DNA from: Aradus depressus
Taxonomy: Eukaryota > Arthropoda > Insecta > Hemiptera > Aradidae
Direction: 5' to 3'
Length of the DNA: 64,000 nucleotides
Assembly: GCA_963662175.1 (NCBI GenBank)
Contig: OY759217.1
Span: 7,442,562 to 7,506,561 of the forward strand
In this document: in pieces, positions 11,654 through 23,192 of the stretch
Numbering within the stretch: the first letter of the stretch is position 1
Layout: every line of letters starts with the position of its first letter
Position numbers and translations under genes: made by a program
The notes under the pieces: generated by a model
What the model was told of the DNA's origin: nothing
The model's input: the letters and a program-made list of their open reading frames with translations, nothing else
Databases searched by the model: none

Positions 11654-12302
11654 GGCCAACCTCACATTAGGCAATACCGAAGCGACGCGACTGATACTCA
11701 AGTATCAGCCATTTGAGTTGCCTGTGGGTATGATACCCGTAGGCAACTTTTCTCCTCACACTGAGGATACTGTGCAGCGACTATGATCTCTTCAGTCTCC
11801 ATCTAGCCGTGGCGAGAAGCTGAGTTGTTCACCATATCAAGTGAAGATTCTTTAAGTGATGAAGATGTCGTTGTGTCTTATTATTATTATTATTATTATA
11901 GAAAAAAGAAAATCCGAAGATTATGGCGCCATCCTTACATCGAAAGGAATGTTAACTATTTGTTGGTGCTAAAGAGCTGGAAAAGTCGGATTGCAAGTTC
12001 GTAGCATTCTACCGAATGACGAAAGAATCATTCCAACACTTGATTGGCATTGTTTCTCCATCCATAAGACAGAGGAACACACAAATGCGGGAATGTGTGA
12101 GTGCAGAAGAGTGTTCACTAGCCATTGCGAGACGACGCAGGAGACTCAAGGGACGGGCGACCTTCCTAGCAGGTCGCTTGAGACTGGTAGAATACGCGTC
12201 TCCTGGGAGTGGTGTCGTTTGTGTCTCCCCAGCACTCAACATAGGAAGTGACTTCTAAGATACCCTCAAGATACTTATATATTGCCTAATGTGAGGTTGG
12301 CC
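11654..12302 (+). mobile_element. Non-autonomous PIF/Harbinger DNA transposon
   Basis: 649 bp with perfect 22-bp terminal inverted repeats: the left starts GGCCAACCTCACATTAGGCA at 11654 and the right ends with the complement at 12302. It is flanked by TTA on both sides (11651-11653 and 12303-12305), the 3-bp target duplication typical of PIF/Harbinger. Just inside the left end are short palindromes (GATACTCAAGTATC; GCCTGTGGGTATGATACCCG). The interior retains a transposase fragment. Confidence 0.88.
11905..12200 (+). pseudogene. Harbinger nuclease fragment (HARBI1-like N-terminal part)
   Basis: The translation contains MTKESFQHLIGIVSPSIRQR then ECVSAEE, the helical region preceding the DDE core in Harbinger transposases, with a preceding segment RRLWRHPYIEKR in another frame. 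The catalytic core is absent and frames are broken, so the element depends on a transposase supplied elsewhere. Its presence agrees with the TTA duplications of the host element. Confidence 0.65.
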
Positions 12303-12559
12303 TTAGATGTTGTCTACTTACCTTAAAATTTTATTCACCTCGTGACCATCGCTTAACGTCCCATACGAAGTACGACGTGCTTAAGTTTATTTTATCTGCC
12401 AGATAAACTAAACTAAGGGCCTCGGCCGGGTTTTGAGACCGCGATCTTGAGCTGCGCAAGAAAGCACGCACACCAGCGCCCTCTATCATACTACCTTGAT
12501 CCCAAGTAAAATTTAACATTTCAGATGCGAGCTAAACTACTAACTAAAAAAGTCTTCTG

Positions 12560-12700
12560 TGAATCACTAGCTGTGTACTTCCCCAGCACGTATTAATCAA
12601 TTACGTTCTCGCTCTCCCTCGCCAATCGACAGTTTGGGCTAAAACTCAATATTTGACTTACTAAGTGGCTACCTTAATTTAAACCAAAAAGTCTCCGATA
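12560..12700 (-). repeat. Dispersed repeat family R (copy c)
   Basis: GTGTACTTCCCCAGCACGTA then ATTAATCAATTACGTTCTCG matches the inverted terminal module of the 40820-41560 copy. Short and degenerate. Confidence 0.5.
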
Positions 12701-12889
12701 GTCATTTCGTTGATATCTTTGTAATTATAAGACAAAGTACTCATATCGCCGAAAAAATAAAAAGTATGTAATTAAGTTACTTAATGTCCATTTTGGGGAA
12801 AGTTGAAGGATTTACCAAAACTTAATTACTACAAACTACTAGCTGAACAAGCAAGTAATGACAATAATGAATTGCTACAACTACTGTTG

Positions 12890-13215
12890 TGGATCATAAT
12901 AAGTTTATTTTATACATTTATTTTTACAAATAGATATACCTATACAACTGTATAAAAAATATTTACAAAAAGCAAATGTGCTAGGAGAGAGAAATGTTGA
13001 GAGGGGAGAAGGTGACACTGTCTAGTCACCGAGTTACTCTCATTTGTAACTAATCACTGTCACTGCTGCTGCTGCTAAGGAAGTCTCTAGGCCAATGACG
13101 CTTAAGGCGTCGTTGGGGAAGTATGGCAGAATGGAGGGCACGGACTAGAGGATTATTGTAGGAACTGAACTGAGAGAAGAAAATAATTTTTTATACTTGG
13201 ATTTAGCAACTTTGG
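12890..13215 (-). pseudogene. 3' end of a jockey-like non-LTR element
   Basis: On the - strand the last codons read NNPLVRALHSAILPQRRLKR then HWPRDFLSSSSSDSD and stop, matching the jockey ORF2 C-termini at 31494-31679 and 62330-62418. A 3' region with AATAAATG follows. The stretch AAGCAAATGTGCTAGG also occurs in the related fragments near 18610 and 31310, so these belong to one family. Confidence 0.65.
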
Positions 13216-15480
13216 TGAGCAAAGCGTCATATTTCTTTTAGAAAGTGTCGTTATTTACCTACTAAACACAAAAAAAAAATATTATGTTAATAGACAAGGT
13301 ACATAACATTTTATATTCCTTCAAGTTATTAATTTCTCCTGAAATCGTAGATATTATTGTCAAATACATGAACCAGAGAAGTGCCCGGAAAACTAAAAGT
13401 CATAATAAAATACGAAGGGAGAGAAAAGAAGGTGGGTTGATGTAAATATATGCTTTTATTGGATTATTCATCTGTAGTGGAGCCACAAAAAGCAACCGTG
13501 AACCAGTTTCTAGGCTATGCAGTTCAGACTACCTTTTCCAGAGACAAATTTATGGAGCAACCATGTTAAGGACTCGCTTTTTCACCATAGGAGCTTATCT
13601 CACTTCATAATTGTCACTTTTCACGAATAAATATTTTCTGAGCAAGTATTATTAATTTTACTTTTTTTCAAAGATAATATTCCTTTTCCTAATTACCAAT
13701 AGGCGTGAAAGAGTTGAAAGTGAACCATCCAACTCATAAAACGTCACCTAGAACCAATTAAAAATGGGGTCTCGCAAAGACCCCCGTGGTATTCTATGTT
13801 CCAGTTGGACCGTGGTATTCTATGTTCCAGTTGGACCGTGGTATTCGAAGGGTTAACCTGTTGGCTAGTTTGTTGGATATTTTTTAAATTTTCTGGATAA
13901 AACAGATTGAGTCAAGAAGAAGGGACTGCACTTTGCGGAAAGTAGTTCACACCATCAGAAATACCCAGCTGCTAACCTGTTAACAGAAAACTATATTAGT
14001 ACTACAATTAATAATATTTCAGAAGAAAAAAACATGTAGGTAGATCTTGGGGTCCCAATGACTGTGGCGCCCCAATGAACCACCACCCACCACCCCTGTC
14101 CTGAGTTAAAAAAAAAAAAACTAGTGGCACGCTTTAAGCATCGAGTTTCACTCCCCAGATACATTTCAACGTTTGTAAGAAGGGTTAAGGTTTATTGTAA
14201 ATTTATGATTTTCACGAAAACTATTGATTATCAATTTCCATGAGTTTGTACAATCATTTTTTTTTAAATAATAGTTTCTCAAGATTGTTAAATTGAAGCA
14301 AGATATTTAATTGTCTCGTTCAATGGACTTATCGTACTTTTGCACTATGTCTATCGTTTTTCATCTATCAATGGCTATCAGTGAATATGGAACACACCTC
14401 AAATTTCCAAATGGAATTTTTCAGTTATTTTCTTTCTGGTCTAACTTTAGTATTTATTACTGCATTGTTTTTTTTCCCCTTTACAACCATTGAATGAAAA
14501 GGTCTTACTAATTCATTAAAAATTTATTGTAAGTTTTCCTCATTTGAATGACATTGATAATAAATTGCCTAACATGTGAGACGCCATATTGCAGATTTGT
14601 TTCAAATATTCTGTTGCATTTTTCTCCAATGTTCACCGTGTAATTTTGTTAACTTTTTTTTTTTTTTCGAACCTTTCCTAAAGTTTGTTTCTTGTTCATT
14701 CTATGAAATCTTACTACTATTGAAGATCAGTTTTGTTTCCTTTCAAACCGTTTTCTATCTTGCTTCAAGTTTTATCTTATTATTTTTCTTTTTCTTAAGG
14801 CTTCTGTAGGCAGAATTTTGAAGGATCCATGAATATTTGAGACGAAATCATTGGTACCTATTTCTGCGAAGCTTGTAAAATGGCTGTTCTGCTCTTATGT
14901 GTATATTCTTCTTATCAAAAGTTGTTTGGAACTTCTGTTAAGAGAGGTAATACCTTGTTTATTTATTTTCTTTATTGGGAATAATTTTTCATCATTTCAT
15001 GATTGAAACATTTTTTTGTGAAAGTACAATTTAAAATAAGCCTTCTTTTAGTTCTGACTCGAAAGATGTTTTTTTTGGTTGTATGAATTTAAAAGAAAGA
15101 CTATATTCTTCGCTAAATAATTAATGCATGCCAATAAGTGTTTAAATATAAAAATAGTTGATAATGTTAGCAACATTACTCCCTTCCTTATTAAAAAGAA
15201 GCGAATCCAAAGTTACTAAGTGAATGCATTGCGATGTTATCTGTATTCGCAGGAAACATCGGTAGTGATAGCTTCAATAACGTAATTTTTATCAGAACGC
15301 AATTGTTTCCGAAATTATTCCTAGTACTGGCAGACATTTATTAAAAAAAGACGTAGTTTTAGCACCAAAAGACGGATCAATCCACTTCGAAAACAGTATC
15401 CAATTTCATATTTATATAATAGATATACTTTTTTAGTCATCCAGGAACTGTGATTATGTATAACAACAAATCCCTCCTCG
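13216..15480. other. Intergenic, no gene seen
   Basis: AT-rich. It holds a short tandem repeat at 13785-13850 (2.5 copies of a 26-bp unit containing CGTGGTATTCTATGTTCCAG) and long T or A runs near 14110, 14660 and 15070. The ORFs at 14311-14809 are low-complexity Phe/Leu runs without domain character. Confidence 0.5.
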
Positions 15481-15491
15481 TTACTTCTCTA

Positions 15492-15832
15492 GAGGGCGCC
15501 GGTAGCTCAGTGGTATGCGTGCTTGTTTACTGAGCTCAAGTTCGCGGGTTTGGAACCCGGCCGAGGCCCTTAGTTTATTTTATCTGGGAGGTAAAATAAA
15601 CTTAATCACGCCATCCTTCAGATGGGCCGTTGAGCGATGGTCCCGAGCCTGCACGATGTCTGGTATTCCTGAGACCCCTACTCTAGATGAATACAAATTT
15701 AGGGTAGGCAAAGTTTAGAACTCCCATAGTTGAGTCGAGCTCATGTCCACCAGAGTGACGAAAGAACGCTCTGGTAGTCGGCGATATGACCACGCAGTTA
15801 AAGCCCGGGCATGAGTCATAATAACTAACTTC
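15492..15832 (+). mobile_element. Complete tRNA-derived SINE (family S)
   Basis: The head reads GGGCGCCGGTAGCTCAGTGG, a near-perfect tRNA 5' part and A box; the B box region is CGCGGGTTTGGAACCCG. After about 75 tRNA-like bases comes a unique body (GCCGTTGAGCGATGGTCCCG; GAACGCTCTGGTAGTCGGCG) ending GGCATGAGTCATAATAACTAAC. Relatives lie at 11535-12490 (-), 33775-34165 (-), 35480-35890, 44815 (tail only) and 63175-63430 (-). It is transcribed by Pol III if active and has no coding capacity. Confidence 0.85.
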
Positions 15833-15949
15833 TTCTCTCATTCATTCTCGACTTATTATTTACTAATCGCTATCTGTCTAATATTTTGGATATATCCCTC
15901 CCTCGGAATCTAACTTCATGAATAAATCTTATGAATAGCCGCTTTTCGG

Positions 15950-16250
15950 CAAGAACACTACACTCCTATAAGAATGTGCTACCTACTATCACACGCTTGT
16001 TATGTTTGGCAGGTTGCAAGACCAACATTAAGAAACTGGTCCAGTTCGAAAAGAAGATTTTTGCGTGGCCATAATAGCGACTTGGATGGTGAGTAACTCT
16101 TTGATGCGCAGACAGCTGGATGTTCCCAACGTTGGCGGCTTCATACTGGAGGTAAGGATAAGGTTCAGGGCTGGTCTGCACAATCCTTATGAACCCTGTA
16201 TTTGGCATTGGAGAACCTCTGCCAACACCTGACTTCATCAGGAAATGACA
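15950..16250 (+). pseudogene. jockey-like ORF2 C-terminal fragment
   Basis: The translation (LLSHACYVWQVA, then RNWSSSKRRFLRG and, after a frame change, DVPNVGGFILEVRIRFRAGL) follows the C-terminal pattern of jockey polymerases. It ends in a T-rich run near 16255. Several stops; inactive. Confidence 0.55.
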
Positions 16251-16359
16251 ATATATTTTTTTTTTTATTTTACATTTTGTATTTCCAACTTTATAATATA
16301 AAGGACCAACTTTATTATATATTGTATATACAATATATAATAAGCAAAATAAATGATCT

Positions 16360-18031
16360 GAATGTCTAACGAGATACGTTAAAGGATTTCTCTATGCCGA
16401 TGATTTCGCAATTCTGTGTAGGGGCCTCAACCTGGATTACATTGCAGCTCATCTTCAAACAGCTACGGACAAAATAATAAATTGGTCTCGAAATTCTGGG
16501 CTCAAAATATCCGATAGCAAAACCCGTTATGTACACTTTCATAGAAAAAAACAAATAAATCAACTTACCATCAACTTGGGAAACTCCCAGATTGACCAAA
16601 TCGAATCCACTCGCTTTTTAGGCCTTATCTTTGACTCTCGTCTTAGCTGGAAGAAACATATAACAGACCTAAAAGAACGATGTAATAAAAAAATGAGAAT
16701 CATGTACTTGTTACGAAACTTAGGCTGGGGATCCGACCGAAGGACACTTTTAAACATTTATCGAGCCTTAATACAATCCGTTTTAGACTATGGTTGTTTT
16801 GTATATGGCTCAGCTCGACCTCCAGCCCTGAAAACTCTTGACGCAGTACATCACAGAGGATTGAGGGTTGCTATAGGCGCATTCAGAACGAGCCCTGTTG
16901 TTAGCATATGCTGCGAGGCCGGTATCCTGCCGTTATTTTTTAGAAGGCAACAGCTCGCTACAAAGTACATCTGCAAACTGTATTCAAACCCTAGTCATCC
17001 AAATTATAAAATCATATTCAAACCAATGTATAAAAACCTTTATCAAAATGCAACCAATCCCACCTTACCTCTCGCCCTGAGGATGCGAACAGCGGTTATG
17101 GCAATTGAGCAGATGCCACAAAGTACCGACAATAAACTACCTCCATGGACACTCATAAAACCGAAATCATATCTCAATGCGTGCCAGGGGCGTAGTGTAG
17201 AAGAACAGAAACATACCTTCTTCTCCATCCTTGCCCCTCGGAGCTCGATATTATACTGATGGCTCTCGAATCCCTAACTCAACGACGTGCTCATTCAAAA
17301 CTCAAAAATTCAAACTGCACCCACTAGCCAATATTTATACTGCTGAGCTGACTGCGATATCATTCGCCTTGGAAAATGCTATCCTAGAAGCCGAGGATCT
17401 CATCATAGTCTGTACCGACTCACTAAGCTCTCTGCACGGTCTCGACAACATGTACAGCAGGCATCCACTGACCCACAAAGTACATTGCATCATCAAAGCC
17501 TTGTCTGACATTGGTAAGAAAGTGGCACTAGTTTGGTCTCCCGGTCATATTGGCATCTCTGGAAACGAGACAGCCGACAGAGCTGCCAAGGAAGCCCATG
17601 AACTGACCGATATGTTACCGACGGTTCTGACCCCGAGAGAATTAGCATGCCCGCTGATTAGGGAGGTTTTCGATCAGTGGCAAGAGCAGTGGAATAAAGT
17701 CGAAGAGAATAAACTCAAAAGATTAGTCAATCCTTGGGCCTCTTCCAACCGAAGCTCGAGACGTGAAGAAGTTACCCTGGCTCGGCTGAGACTGGGACAC
17801 TGCCGATTAACGCATCGGTACCTCATCACCCGTGATGACCCACCCGATTGCAGGACCTGCGGAGTACGTCTGACTGTCAGACATATCATTGAAGAGTGCA
17901 GAGCATATCAGTCACTATTCGAGCAACATGGGTTGTCCCGGAACGTATATGAGGTACTAGGTAACAGAACTGAAACCATAGATAAGTTGATGGCTTTACT
18001 AAAGGATGCAGATATCCTTAATGAAATTTAG
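16360..18031 (+). pseudogene. I/R1-type non-LTR retrotransposon: RT C-terminal half, RNase H and Cys/His tail
   Basis: The open frame begins before 16378 with FLYADDFAIL (catalytic YADD at 16393-16404) and continues through RT palm and thumb (IDQIESTRFLGLIFDSRLSW). After a one-base frameshift near 17250 it enters an RNase H domain: YTDGSRIPN, CTDSLSSLHGL, WSPGHIGISGNETADRAAKE. The tail carries CRTCGVRLTVRHIIEEC, a Cys/His motif. The endonuclease and first half of RT are missing, so this is a 5'-truncated, frameshifted copy. Its GC content and long open frames contrast with the flanks, suggesting moderate age. 18032-18600 is probably its 3' UTR. Confidence 0.88.
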
Positions 18032-18599
18032 AACAATGTTGGGACTGGGAAATAGTCGAATGTGTGTTGAATATCTGTATATGAGGAAGTATAACGAGTA
18101 TCTGATGCGTCCTCTGGCTCTGTCGGGGCCTCGAGGCTTAGCGTTGACTCCCCGCTCTCGGGGCGAGTTGGCCCAGGAGGATGGCGGGGATTTGGAATTT
18201 TTTTCCCATGGAATTATAGGTCAGTCTGAATGATTTGTAAAGTTCTATTCACTAATGTAGCACAATTGTACAAATGTATATTGTAACAAAGTAGCACTGT
18301 ACATAGAACTGGTTATATATAGTTAAGACGACATGGTTTTTTGTCCACATCCTCAGTGCCACCTCCTTCTGTTTATGCAAGTAAAGTTTTCCTGAATTTG
18401 AGAGCGGGGGTCCGCCCTGCCTTGGGGCCGAGGCTCTGCCAGGGACGTGTGTGTATGTTTTGCTGTACGTTGAAAGGATGTTGATTTGTAACACTACACG
18501 TTAATCTGGTTCCTTCACAGTATGAATCTTCTGAGGAACTTTCCCACCAAGTTTGCTGGCGCTTATAACCTGAGTAGTTGAGCGCCTAACATAACATTC

Positions 18600-19180
18600 T
18601 TCTTCTATAATAAGCAAATGTGATACCTAATAAATAAATGTCTTGAATGTTGAAACAGAAATATTCATTAATTACACTCCATTATTTTGTTATTACGGAT
18701 GAGAAAGATAGAAATGAAATATATATTTAAATAAATGTGGTATATGTATATAAATAAATGTAAGTGTTCTTGTCGCAAGTCTGGGGACTAAAAGATTAGG
18801 ATGAAAGGAAAGGGTAGATTGGAAATTTCTGTAGCGGGATTTAATTACATCCTAATCCCTTACAAAGGGAATCTGCAGGTCATTGTGATGGATAGCATTA
18901 GAGACGTAGAATGGAGCGTTTGTGATTTTACGAAGGATACAGGATTGTAGGGTTTGGATTCTATAAGAATTCGAAGGTTTAGTCGATCCCCAGAGTTCAG
19001 CTCCATACGCCCATATTGCCTTCTGTAATTGGTTGTAAATGAGTCTTTTATTACTTAATGTAAGTTTCAATTAGTCGTCTAAAAGTCGTAATAAGAGTTT
19101 GTGTCGTCAATTAAGTTCTTATCTTTTAAGTCTAATATGAGGATTCCATATCAGGCGTTTGTCATTAAATAACCCCTATC
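18600..19180 (-). pseudogene. jockey-like element, 3' part
   Basis: A - strand frame at 18852-19070 reads SNKRLIYNQLQKAIWAYGAE, then LWGSTKPSN and ILRKITNAPFYVSN, the conserved C-terminal region of jockey ORF2. Flanking 3' sequence (18600-18850) and upstream sequence (19070-19180) repeat at 31300-31950 in the same orientation. Confidence 0.75.
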
Positions 19181-20249
19181 CGATGCAACACCGGGGCTGC
19201 CTACTTGGACCACTGAATAATAAAATCAGTTCATGTTGATGATCTTCCGTGCTGGTGTGTGCGAGGTCTTCGGCGACTTGGGGGTTGGGAACATGTCACT
19301 GTTACTGTCCCTGCGACGCAGCCGGTCCACTTTCCGTTTAGTTCGGGGAGAGTAGCTCGAAAACCTCACTCGGTCAGGGACTGGACGGTCCTTTTTCCTC
19401 AGAGTTCACAAATAATATTTGTAACCTTATACTATTGAATATTTTTATTTGGAGATCTCATAAGATTTGGTTACTTACAAAAGTGAAATTTTGAATTTGT
19501 ATAACGGTATTTTACCTCAAACACAAATGTTTTTGAAATCTTTGATTATTTGTTGCAGATTCCTGCAATCTAAGAAGATTATGGAACTGCTTGGTGCTGT
19601 ACCTGGGTTCTTGTTCCTGCTACTTGGTTGGCCGCTTTCTCGCCGCTACCCAACTGCATACGAAATACGAATAGATCGCTAATAAAAGCAAACATTAGCA
19701 TAACGCAATCTAAAAACTCCAACATTGAAATCTTATAGCTGGCTACTACCAACGCGATTTCAATATCGGTCTTCATCGGATTCCATCTCTTCCATTGCTC
19801 GAAAAGCCTGGGATAGTATGTTTCTTTTCCCTAAAGTTCATCTTGAGCCTCTTTAGATTGCCATGATAAACACTTTTATGTGTCGCGTTGCTATAAACGA
19901 TACGACAAAATACGGCAAATAGACGCACCAGTTTGGAGGGAAACTGTCGCCATTGAGTGCTGTAATTACCCTCCATTCGTCCTGCGGTAGTCAACCAAAT
20001 TGAACGTGCGGAAGGGGGTTGGCACTGGAGGGGAGATGAGCTAAATTTGGAGAGAGAGAGAGAGAGAGAGGAAGTAATTTATTTGGCCTGGCATTCTAGT
20101 GCGTTTCACAACATTTGGAGAGTTTATGTAAACTAGTGTTAAAGGAGTTGGATCAGCTCATACAGTTAACCAACAGACTTTTCAATCCTAAGTCTCCTGG
20201 AATCTAATATCTGCACATTAAAAGTATACAGATAGTACTTATACTTATA
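19181..20249. other. No gene supported; one unresolved coding-like patch
   Basis: 19190-19390 is unusually GC-rich and unidentified. On the - strand, 19579-19994 has two adjoining open stretches in different frames with hydrophobic character (FVFRMQLG; CVMLMFAFISDLF) that could be an old membrane-protein exon, but there are no diagnostic residues. A (GA)n run lies at 20052-20070. Confidence 0.35.
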
Positions 20250-20815
20250 CTGTAAAGCCGGTTTTGCTGAATGGTTGCGAAGCTTAGTATCTGACTCAGA
20301 GCCTGGAGAGGAAAATAGAGCAGTTTGAAAATAAGGTATTGTTTGAGAAGGATTGTGGGAATAACAGGCTGCTTCTGGGACTATAGAGACATAGGTCCAA
20401 CCAGGAGTTACTGAGGACTTGTGTATGAGTCCTGTATTAGGTGAGCTGAAACGATGAAGACTACACTATAGAGACAGAGGTCCAACCAGGAGTTACTGAG
20501 GACTTGTGTATGAGTCCTGTATTAGGTGAGCTGAAACGGTGAAGACTACACTGTAGGGACAGAGGTCCAACCAGGAGTTACTGAGGACTTGTGTATGAGC
20601 CCTGTATTAGGTGAGCTGAAACGGTGAAGACTACACTATAGAGACAGAGGTCCAACCAGGAGTTACTGAGGACTTGTGTATGAGCCCTGTATTAGGTGAG
20701 CTGAAACGGTGAAGACTACACTATAGAGACATAGGTCCAACCAGGAGTTACTGAGGACTTGTGTATGAGCCCTGTATTAGGTGAGCTGAAACGGTGAAGA
20801 CTCACTGGGAGGGTC
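20250..20815 (+). repeat. 85-bp tandem array grown from a non-LTR RT C-terminal segment
   Basis: 20255-20390 reads as a decayed polymerase tail (KPVLLNGCEA, SLERKIEQFENK, LRRIVGITGC). From there an 85-bp unit beginning GGTCCAACCAGGAGTTACTG repeats with unit starts at 20394, 20479, 20564, 20649 and 20734, an exact period. The array ends in sequence reading WEGHISSPDRLK, the natural downstream part of the same RT tail. Units differ at only a few bases. Since 85 is not a multiple of three, each unit shifts the frame, so the array is non-coding. Confidence 0.85.
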
Positions 20816-21459
20816 ATATCAGCAGCCCCGACAGACTAAAGACTAACCATGAGATTATTTCAAAGATGTTTGACTTTCTTCAAGTGGATTCATTGCACTA
20901 TTCGTTACTTTTTTTATTACTGTCTCTTCCAAAATGACAACACACAACGAACCACAGCCTAAATCCCACTTTCACCAAGGCGTACTTGGTGATAATATAT
21001 ATGAATAATAATTCGATACGAAATTAATTAATAAGCAATGACAGTGTTATTAGTAGAACAGTTGCGATATTTGAATACGAATTCCACATGATACTTTTTC
21101 GTATTTTAGATAATTTTTCAGTTCTATTATTGGCTGAACGCATCAAATCATCAAACAAAAACTGTTTAGTGCACAACCAGCGTGAATAAAATAAATAAAT
21201 GACAATCATTGTTCACAGTTTTCTTAAAGTTCTCTTCTTTGGTTTGCTATTCTATTGTCAGTAAGGTCGTCATCAGCCTATATGTATTGTAAAAATATTG
21301 AAACAAGTGTATTTATTTTAGAATGTTAGTCTATTCAGTATATATATATTCACAGATAATTGCAAGTGATTCTTAGCGACAGCCCTCAGTTCCAAGTATC
21401 AGGTGAGATTGAAAAATATTCTCCCAATTTCCAAAAAAAAAAAAAAGTTTCTATTAAAT

Positions 21460-22190
21460 AAGCTGATTTGGCCCGGTAGTATTCGTAACCCTGCTTCTTT
21501 TAGGGCATCTATAACTTTATTTTGATACTCACTTGTAAGTTTAGAAGAAAAAGAGAAATTTCCCGAGTACACCAATTTCCGAAGTAAACTTTGTATGGAA
21601 TTCCTCAATGTTTTTTGCCTGCTTTTCACTCGCCTGACCACAGTTATATACTTTTAAATTTAATGCATTGAATGTAAGATTTAGGGCTTCTGGAGACATT
21701 TTTTTCGTCCTTGGCAGGCGCCCATTCGTCTATTTTCGAAAACAAATCAGAATCATGTTAACGGTGCACCATTTGAATTTTCCGAAAAAACTTCGAATAT
21801 TATTTTGTCTGTTCAAAAAGGGAATTTCACAATAATATTTGAATTTATTTTCATATTTTACTCCCCTTTACAAATTTTCTTCCCACAAATAGTTAAACAT
21901 TTCGAAGAATGAGTCTGAATGGTTAAAAGTCGCTTTATACATACAAATGTTCAGCTTATCTTTCTATATTACAACCCTTTTCATATAATGACTTGAGTGA
22001 GCTGCAATATATTAATTTGCCTTGTTGGTGGAATTTGAACATCTCGTTGGGTTTGTAACATAAGAGATCTGTTCAATAAGTTGATTTGGCTTGGCGTTGG
22101 GGTTCGAACCCCCTGCTTCTTGGGTTGGTAACATCTGAGATCTTGAATAAGTTGCTTTCGTTCAGTCGGATTTGAACCCATGCGCCACGG
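21460..22190. repeat. Degenerate repeats carrying B-box-like GTTCGAACC
   Basis: At 21999-22185 about three units of 65-68 bp share AAGTTGATTTGGCTTGG, GGTTCGAACCCC or GGATTTGAACCC, and a TAACAT..GAGATCT segment. A related unit lies at 21465-21510. The GTTCGAACC core resembles a Pol III B box or tRNA T arm, but no A box is seen, so this may be a SINE fragment amplified in tandem. Sequence between these (21520-21990) shows no gene. Confidence 0.5.
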
Positions 22191-22225
22191 TTACATGGGA
22201 GATGGTGGCTCGTCTGCCGTACTAT

Positions 22226-23192
22226 GTTTGGGACAGGCATCCAAGTTCAGTGGGTCAGTGGCTCCACTGCCACACTCTGTTTGAGACAGGCATCCTAGTT
22301 CAATGGGTCAGTGGCTCGTCTGTCATACTCTGTTTGAGAAAGGCATCCAAGTTCAATGGGTCAATGGCTCGTCTGTCATACTCTGTTTGAGACAGGCATC
22401 CAAGTTCAATGGGTCAGTGGCTCCACTGCCACACTCTGTTTGAGACAGGCATCCTAGTTCAATGGGTCAGTGGCTCGTCTGTCATACTCTGTTTGGGACA
22501 GGCATCCAAGTTTAATAGGTCAGTGTCTCGTCTGCCATACTCTGTTTGGAACAGGCATCCCAGTTCAATGGGTCAGTGGCTCGACTGCCATACTCTGTTT
22601 GGGACAGGCATCCTCGTTCAATGGGTCAGTGGCTCGACTGCCATACTCTGTTTGGAACAGGCATCCTCATTCAATGGGTCAGTGGCTCGACTGCCATACT
22701 CTGTTTGGGACAGGCATCCTAGTTCAATGGGTCAGTGGCTCGTCTGTCATACTCTGTTTGAGACAGGCATCCAAGTTCAATGGGTCAGTGGCTCCACTGC
22801 CACACTCTGTTTGAGACAGGCATCCTAGTTCAATGGGTCAGTGGCTCCACTGCCACACTCTGTTTGAGACAGGCATCCTAGTTCAATGGGTCAGTGGCTC
22901 GTCTGTCATACTCTGTTTGAGAAAGGCATCCAAGTTCAATGGGTCAATGGCTCGTCTGTCATACTCTGTTTGAGACAGGCATCCTAGTTCAATGGGTCAG
23001 TGGCTCGTCTGTCATACTCTGTTTGGGACAGGCATCCAAGTTTAATAGGTCAGTGTCTCGTCTGCCATACTCTGTTTGAGACAGGCATCTTAGTTCAATG
23101 GGTCAGTGGCTCGTCTGTCATATTCTGGGACAGGCATCCTAGTTCAATAGGTCAGTGTCTCGTCTGTCTTACTCTGTTTTGGACAGGCTGAG
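22226..23192 (+). repeat. 53-bp satellite array, about 18 units
   Basis: The unit is about GGCATCCAAGTTCAATGGGT followed by CAGTGGCTCGTCTGTCATAC and TCTGTTTGAGACA. Variants alternate (CAAG/CTAG/CTCG; CGTCTG/CCACTG/CGACTG), and multi-unit blocks repeat: the order at 22340-22530 recurs near 22900-23060. That indicates higher-order duplication. The period is not divisible by three and every frame stays open, which produces long spurious ORFs. Confidence 0.9.

Larger units (their letters stand above)
11535..12490 (-). mobile_element. tRNA-derived SINE (family S), split by a Harbinger element
   Basis: The - strand carries the SINE head (CAAGATCGCGGTCTCAAAAC, a degenerate B box near 12430-12455) and its tail GAACATGTTC-like body ending in CATAATAACTAAC at 11535. 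The body is interrupted at 11654-12302 by a Harbinger element. Candidate target duplications CTACCTT occur at 11528-11534 and 12491-12497. The body matches the complete copy at 15492-15832. Confidence 0.75.

Noticed and set aside
15492..15565. A functional tRNA gene
   Set aside because: A and B boxes are present but the cloverleaf is imperfect and the same head plus body recurs at several loci, which defines a SINE.
19579..19994. Chemoreceptor-like exon on the - strand
   Set aside because: Hydrophobic but short, in two frames, with no diagnostic motif; composition alone is not enough.
22172..23191. Repetitive ORFs through the 53-bp satellite
   Set aside because: The period is not a multiple of three and the unit lacks stops in all frames, so any frame is open; no start context or domain.
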